From assembly GCA_017617715.1 (NCBI GenBank), contig JAFZVQ010000036.1:51681-115680 (forward strand): 64,000 bases of DNA, read 5' to 3'. The position numbers were made by a program, and so were the translations under genes. The stretch's first letter is position 1. Every line of letters starts with the position of its first letter. The stretch comes from Bacteroidales bacterium (GTDB lineage: Bacteria; Bacteroidota; Bacteroidia; Bacteroidales; UBA932). Shown piece after piece: positions 60,394 through 64,000 of the stretch. A model generated the notes under the pieces. It saw only the letters and a list, made by a program, of their open reading frames with translations, had not been told where the DNA came from and ran no database searches.

Positions 60394-61124
60394 ATCTGCG
60401 GGACGAATTTGGGGATACGGAGAATCTCTGTCTTGAAAAGGTTGCGCCGGTGCATCCTGTCGATCTTGGCGCGGATTTCCTCATCTTCGCACACGCCTTC
60501 GCGGATGTAGCGGTCCAGCGTGGCGTAAGTGAAGCCGAACTTGGCCTCGTCGGGGCAGGAGCCGGGCAGGCCGTCGTCGGGAGTCTTGTGCACCCATTGG
60601 CGGGGCAGCCCCAAGTCGTCGCCGACCTCCAGCACCTCGCGCACCACCATCCCGCCCAGGGGCGAGAAGGAGCCCGCGGCATCGCCGAAGAGCGTGGCGT
60701 AGCCGATGTAGTCTTCGCTGAGGTTGCAGGTGTTGGCCACCATGCCGTTGAGCGATTGCGCGGCCGCGTAGAGCACGGTCATGCGGATGCGGGGCGGAAT
60801 GTTCTGGACGGACTGGAGGGAGAATTCGCCGCCGGGCATCAGGGCGCCGAGGGCGTCGCATTCAGCCTCTATCTTGCCGATTGGGAGGCACAGGTAGCGT
60901 ATTCCCAACCATTTGCAGATTTCGTCGGCCTCATTGAGGCCCTGCCCTTCGGCGGGCATGGCGATGCCCACCACGCGCTCCGGGCCGAGGGCCTGGGCGC
61001 AGAGGGCAGCCGCGACGGTGCTGTCTTTGCCGCCGCTCATCCCGAGCACGGCGGTGCATGACGGGCCGTTGGCCTCGAACCACGCCCGTATCCATGTGAT
61101 GCAGTCCTGTGTGAGTTTTTTCAT
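60390..61124 (-). CDS. nadE: NAD+ synthase, ammonia-dependent
   Basis: The 244-aa protein has the ATP-pyrophosphatase P-loop SGGKDST (30-36), VANTCNLSEDYIGYATLFGD, then AAGSFSPLGGM, and LPRQWVHKTPDDGLPG. There is no N-terminal glutaminase domain. It amidates deamido-NAD with ammonia. Confidence 0.93.
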   Translation of the reverse strand: MKKLTQDCITWIRAWFEANGPSCTAVLGMSGGKDSTVAAALCAQALGPERVVGIAMPAEGQGLNEADEICKWLGIRYLCLPIGKIEAECDALGALMPGGEFSLQSVQNIPPRIRMTVLYAAAQSLNGMVANTCNLSEDYIGYATLFGDAAGSFSPLGGMVVREVLEVGDDLGLPRQWVHKTPDDGLPGSCPDEAKFGFTYATLDRYIREGVCEDEEIRAKIDRMHRRNLFKTEILRIPKFVPQI

Positions 61125-61128
61125 AACG

Positions 61129-61136
61129 CAAAGATA
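61129..61136 (-). promoter_or_regulatory. -7 box for nadE
   Basis: TATCTTTG on the minus strand, only 4 bp before the nadE ATG, suggesting a near-leaderless transcript or a second promoter further upstream. Confidence 0.4.
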
Positions 61137-61144
61137 AATAATAC

Positions 61145-61175
61145 TTTGTAAATCAAAAAATTAGTTGTATCTTTG
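61145..61175 (+). promoter_or_regulatory. Promoter of the rplC ribosomal operon
   Basis: TTTG (61145-61148), a 19-bp spacer and TATCTTTG (61168-61175) match the Bacteroidota consensus. The predicted transcript carries a short leader with a CCGCAA-ATTTGTG-TTGCGG hairpin (61180-61198) and a very AT-rich stretch before the rplC start. Confidence 0.75.
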
Positions 61176-61235
61176 CAGCCCGCAAATTTGTGTTGCGGAT
61201 ACTAATTTATTTATTATCAATTAATTAACAAACCA

Positions 61236-61862
61236 ATGCCTGGATTAATTGGAAAGAAAATCGGAATGACTTCCGTTTTCGGTGCCGACGGTAAGAACAT
61301 ACCGTGCACCGTTATCGAGGCTGGTCCGTGCGTTGTCACGCAGGTACGTACTATCGAAACCGACGGTTACGAGGCTGTACAGCTTGCCTATGACGAAACC
61401 ACCGAAAAGCACACCAGCGCGCCTCTTATGGGGCACTTCAAAAAGGCCGGCACCACCCCCAAGCGCAAGCTCGTGGAATTCCCCGCTGACTATAGCAGGG
61501 AGCTCAAGCTTGGCGACGTTCTCACCGTTGAGGATATCCTCAAGGCTGAGGTCCCCTTCGTGGACGTGGTCGGCACCTCTAAAGGTAAGGGTTTCCAGGG
61601 CGTTGTGCACCGCCACGGCTTCGCAGGAGTCGGCGGCAAGACCCACGGTCAGCACAACCGTCTCCGTCACCCCGGTTCCATGGGAGCATCCTCATGGCCT
61701 TCCCGCGTACTTCCCGGTATGCGCATGGCCGGTCACATGGGCAACGTCCGTGTGAAGGTGTTCAACCTCAAGGTTGTCAAGATTCTCCCCGAGAACAACA
61801 TTATCGTAGTGAAAGGTTCCGTTCCCGGAGCCAGAGGTTCTTATGTATTAGTGGAGGCTTAA
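61236..61862 (+). CDS. rplC: 50S ribosomal protein L3
   Basis: The protein begins [15 protein letters not shown] and contains [19 protein letters not shown], then [20 protein letters not shown], both typical of L3. It is the first gene of the operon here; rpsJ, which normally precedes it, is not present upstream. Confidence 0.98.
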   Translation: MPGLIGKKIGMTSVFGADGKNIPCTVIEAGPCVVTQVRTIETDGYEAVQLAYDETTEKHTSAPLMGHFKKAGTTPKRKLVEFPADYSRELKLGDVLTVEDILKAEVPFVDVVGTSKGKGFQGVVHRHGFAGVGGKTHGQHNRLRHPGSMGASSWPSRVLPGMRMAGHMGNVRVKVFNLKVVKILPENNIIVVKGSVPGARGSYVLVEA

Positions 61863-61866
61863 GAGT

Positions 61867-62490
61867 ATGGAACTTGCAGTTTTGAAAATAGACGGTACCC
61901 AGTCCGGCAAGAATGTCACTCTCGACGAGAAGGTGTTCGGCATCACCCCGAACGACCACGCCATCTATCTGGACGTAATTCAGTACCTCGCCAACCAGCG
62001 TCACGGCAATGCCAAGACCAAGGACCGCAGTGAGACCGCATTCAGCACCAAGAAGCTCGGTCGCCAGAAGGGCGGCGGCGGCGCACGCCACGGCTCCCGC
62101 AAGGCCAATATCTTCGTCGGTGGCGGCCGCGTGTTCGGCCCCGTGCCCCGCTTCTACCACAATAAGCTCAACAAGAAGGTCAAGAAGCTTGCCCGCTTCT
62201 CCGCTCTCAGCTACAAGGCCCAGGAGAATGCGATCATCATGCTCGAGCCCTTCAAGATGGAGGCCCCCAAGACCAAGGAGCTCCTCGGAATCATGAAGGC
62301 CATCAAGGCCGGCGACCGCAAGGTCCTCGTGGTGCTTCCCCAGAACTCCGACAATATCTTTCTTTCATCCCGCAATCTCCAGCAGGTCAACGTCATCACC
62401 GTTGACGAGATCAACACCTACGCCATCATGAACGCCAATTCCCTGGTGCTCATCGACGGTGTGCAGGACATCCTCTCGGAGAGAGCCTAA
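61867..62490 (+). CDS. rplD: 50S ribosomal protein L4
   Basis: L4 signature GRQKGGGGARHGSRKANIFV and VFGPVPRFYHNKLNKKVK are present; the length of 207 aa is usual. It starts 4 bp after rplC. L4 is the autogenous repressor of the S10 operon in enterobacteria; no such leader was recognised here. Confidence 0.98.
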   Translation: MELAVLKIDGTQSGKNVTLDEKVFGITPNDHAIYLDVIQYLANQRHGNAKTKDRSETAFSTKKLGRQKGGGGARHGSRKANIFVGGGRVFGPVPRFYHNKLNKKVKKLARFSALSYKAQENAIIMLEPFKMEAPKTKELLGIMKAIKAGDRKVLVVLPQNSDNIFLSSRNLQQVNVITVDEINTYAIMNANSLVLIDGVQDILSERA

Positions 62491-62502
62491 AAGCACAAGA
62501 AG

Positions 62503-62793
62503 ATGGGAATCATTATTAAGCCAATCGTAACAGAGAAGTTGACGGCTCAGGGCGAAAAGTTGAACCGTTACGGCTTTATCGTTGATCGTAAGGCCAACAA
62601 GCTTCAGATAAAGGACGCCGTGGAGAAGATGTACAATGTCTCCGTGGCAGATGTCAATACAGTCAATTACCATGGCAAGAGGAAGAGCCGCTACACCAAG
62701 GCCGGCCTTCTCCGCGGACGCGCCAACCATTTCAAGAAGGCGTACATCACGCTTGCCGGTGAAGACAAGATCGACTTCTACGCTAACATTTAA
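62503..62793 (+). CDS. rplW: 50S ribosomal protein L23
   Basis: The 96-aa protein starts [17 protein letters not shown] and has [20 protein letters not shown] and [11 protein letters not shown], typical of L23. It lies between rplD and rplB. Confidence 0.97.
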   Translation: MGIIIKPIVTEKLTAQGEKLNRYGFIVDRKANKLQIKDAVEKMYNVSVADVNTVNYHGKRKSRYTKAGLLRGRANHFKKAYITLAGEDKIDFYANI

Positions 62794-62807
62794 GGGAGGA
62801 TCAAGCT

Positions 62808-63632
62808 ATGGCAGTTAAGAAATACAAACCGGTTACTCCCGGTCAGAGGAACAAAGTGATCAGCGCTTTCAGCGAAATCACCACCAACAAGCCCCAGAAA
62901 TCCTTGCTTGAGCCCCTCAAGAGCACTGGCGGCCGCAACAACACCGGCCAGATGACCGTCCGTTACATCGGCGGCGGCCACAAGAGAATGTACCGTATCA
63001 TCGACTTCCTCCGCGACAAGGATGAGTGCACCGCCACCGTTCTGACCATCGAGTATGATCCGAACCGCAGCGCCCGCATCGCCCTCGTGCAGTATGAGGA
63101 TGGCGAGAAGAGGTATATCATCGCTCCCGACGGCCTCAAGGTGGGTCAGGTAATCGCCTCCGGCAGCGGCATCGCTCCCGAGGTCGGCAACGCCCTCCCC
63201 CTGAGTGAAATTCCCGTTGGTACCCTCGTCCACAATATCGAGCTCCGTCCCGGACAGGGCGCCGCAATGGCCCGCTCCGCCGGCACTTCCGCTCAGCTCG
63301 CAGCCCGTGAAGGCAACCACGCAGTCCTGCGTCTGCCCTCCGGTGAGACCCGCATGGTTCTCGTGAGCTGCCGCGCCACCGTGGGCGTCGTGTCCAACAC
63401 CGACCACAATCTCGAATCACACGGAAAGGCCGGACGCCGCCGCTGGCTCGGCAAGCGCCCCCACAACCGTGGTGTCGTTATGAACCCTGTCGATCACCCG
63501 ATGGGTGGTGGCGAAGGACGTGCTTCCGGCGGACATCCCCGTTCGCGCAAGGGTCTGCCTGCAAAGGGCTTCAAGACCCGCAACCCCAAGGCTGCGTCCA
63601 ACAAGTTCATCATTGAGAGAAGAAAGAAATAA
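62808..63632 (+). CDS. rplB: 50S ribosomal protein L2
   Basis: The 274-aa protein has [20 protein letters not shown], then [18 protein letters not shown] and the conserved C-terminal [19 protein letters not shown], including the peptidyl-transferase-associated His. Confidence 0.98.
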   Translation: MAVKKYKPVTPGQRNKVISAFSEITTNKPQKSLLEPLKSTGGRNNTGQMTVRYIGGGHKRMYRIIDFLRDKDECTATVLTIEYDPNRSARIALVQYEDGEKRYIIAPDGLKVGQVIASGSGIAPEVGNALPLSEIPVGTLVHNIELRPGQGAAMARSAGTSAQLAAREGNHAVLRLPSGETRMVLVSCRATVGVVSNTDHNLESHGKAGRRRWLGKRPHNRGVVMNPVDHPMGGGEGRASGGHPRSRKGLPAKGFKTRNPKAASNKFIIERRKK

Positions 63633-63655
63633 CGGAATAAAACAAGTAAGAGATT

Positions 63656-63928
63656 ATGAGTCGTTCACTTAAAAAAGGACCGTACATCCAGGAAGCCCTG
63701 GAGAACAGAGTTCTTGCTATGAATGATGGTAGCAAGAAGAAAGAGGTGGTCAAGACCTGGTCTCGTGCCAGCATGATCTCCCCGGACTTCATCGGCCACA
63801 CAATCGCCGTTCATAATGGAAACAAGTTTATTCCTGTTTACGTTACTGAGCAGATGGTCGGCCACAAGCTCGGCGAGTTCGCCCCCACCCGCACATTCAA
63901 GGGTCATTCAGGTAACAATAAGAAGTAA
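63656..63928 (+). CDS. rpsS: 30S ribosomal protein S19
   Basis: The 90-aa protein begins [15 protein letters not shown] and has [20 protein letters not shown] and [16 protein letters not shown]. Confidence 0.98.
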   Translation: MSRSLKKGPYIQEALENRVLAMNDGSKKKEVVKTWSRASMISPDFIGHTIAVHNGNKFIPVYVTEQMVGHKLGEFAPTRTFKGHSGNNKK

Positions 63929-63933
63929 TCACT

Positions 63934-64000
63934 ATGGGAAAGCGTAAAAGACTTATGGCCGAAAGCCTCAAGGAGGCTAAGAAGGTTACAGCTGTTGCTA
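63934..64000 (+). CDS. rplV: 50S ribosomal protein L22 (5' end only)
   Basis: The frame starts MGKRKRLMAESLKEAKKVTA five bases after rpsS and runs off the right edge. Position and sequence fit L22. Confidence 0.85.
   Translation, partial: MGKRKRLMAESLKEAKKVTAVA

Overview
The window comes from a fairly GC-rich member of the Bacteroidales. The evidence is a SusC/SusD pair, BACON and DUF5689 lipoproteins, fimbrillin-like lipoproteins, a DUF6377-type regulator, Bacteroidota promoters (TTTG, about 19 bp, TAnnTTTG) and the ribosomal-protein order at the right end. The family cannot be fixed from sequence alone; gut lineages such as Rikenellaceae or Cryptobacteroides would fit. Layout, part 1 (1-48.2 kb, minus strand throughout): one very long, tightly packed locus read right to left. 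It opens with a secreted endonuclease/exonuclease/phosphatase (EEP) protein and a small lipoprotein, then SusC, SusD, a BACON lipoprotein, a DUF5689 protein and an Ig-like protein. A long run of giant lipoproteins follows. Nine of these share one fimbrillin-like N-terminal module (motif T-K/R-T-A-L-G then W..GD.I.VNG) fused to different C-terminal modules: FISUMP-like, EEP, GLUG-like repeats, jelly-roll/FN3-like, metallophosphoesterase and SGNH hydrolase. Five micro-genes of 39-49 codons sit a few bases upstream of five of these large genes. I infer a surface machine that binds and hydrolyses a phosphodiester-containing substrate (extracellular nucleic acid or phospholipid) and imports it through SusCD. 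Layout, part 2 (18.0-22.9 kb, with an outlier at 3.7-4.3 kb, inside part 1): an array of seven cassette-like units. Each is bounded by TTCGTACTGCTTACCGC on the left and GCGGTAAGCAGTATGTCAAA on the right, and units are separated by short GC-rich REP-like palindromes. Cargo genes all point the same way: a retropepsin-like protease with a DUF5678-like partner, an Rpn-family nuclease (one full, one truncated copy), an LPD3-like protein (one full, one remnant) and an ORF6N protein; one unit is empty. The LPD3-like unit also carries a convergent, well-formed small-RNA gene with its own promoter and intrinsic terminator, and a diverged copy in the neighbouring unit shows covarying stems. This is my best candidate for an undescribed system. 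Layout, part 3 (48.3-51.4 kb, minus): an ECF sigma factor, a putative anti-sigma protein, a Spy/LTXXQ-like periplasmic protein and the DUF6377 regulator, ended by a strong terminator. Layout, part 4 (51.4-61.1 kb): housekeeping genes, including a secreted protein of unknown function, lepA, a split transketolase, a small membrane protein, hemW, a coiled-coil membrane protein, a three-domain Xaa-Pro aminopeptidase and nadE. Layout, part 5 (61.1-64.0 kb, plus): the ribosomal operon rplC-rplD-rplW-rplB-rpsS-rplV, which starts at rplC with its own promoter rather than at rpsJ and runs off the right edge. No tRNA, rRNA or CRISPR array was seen.
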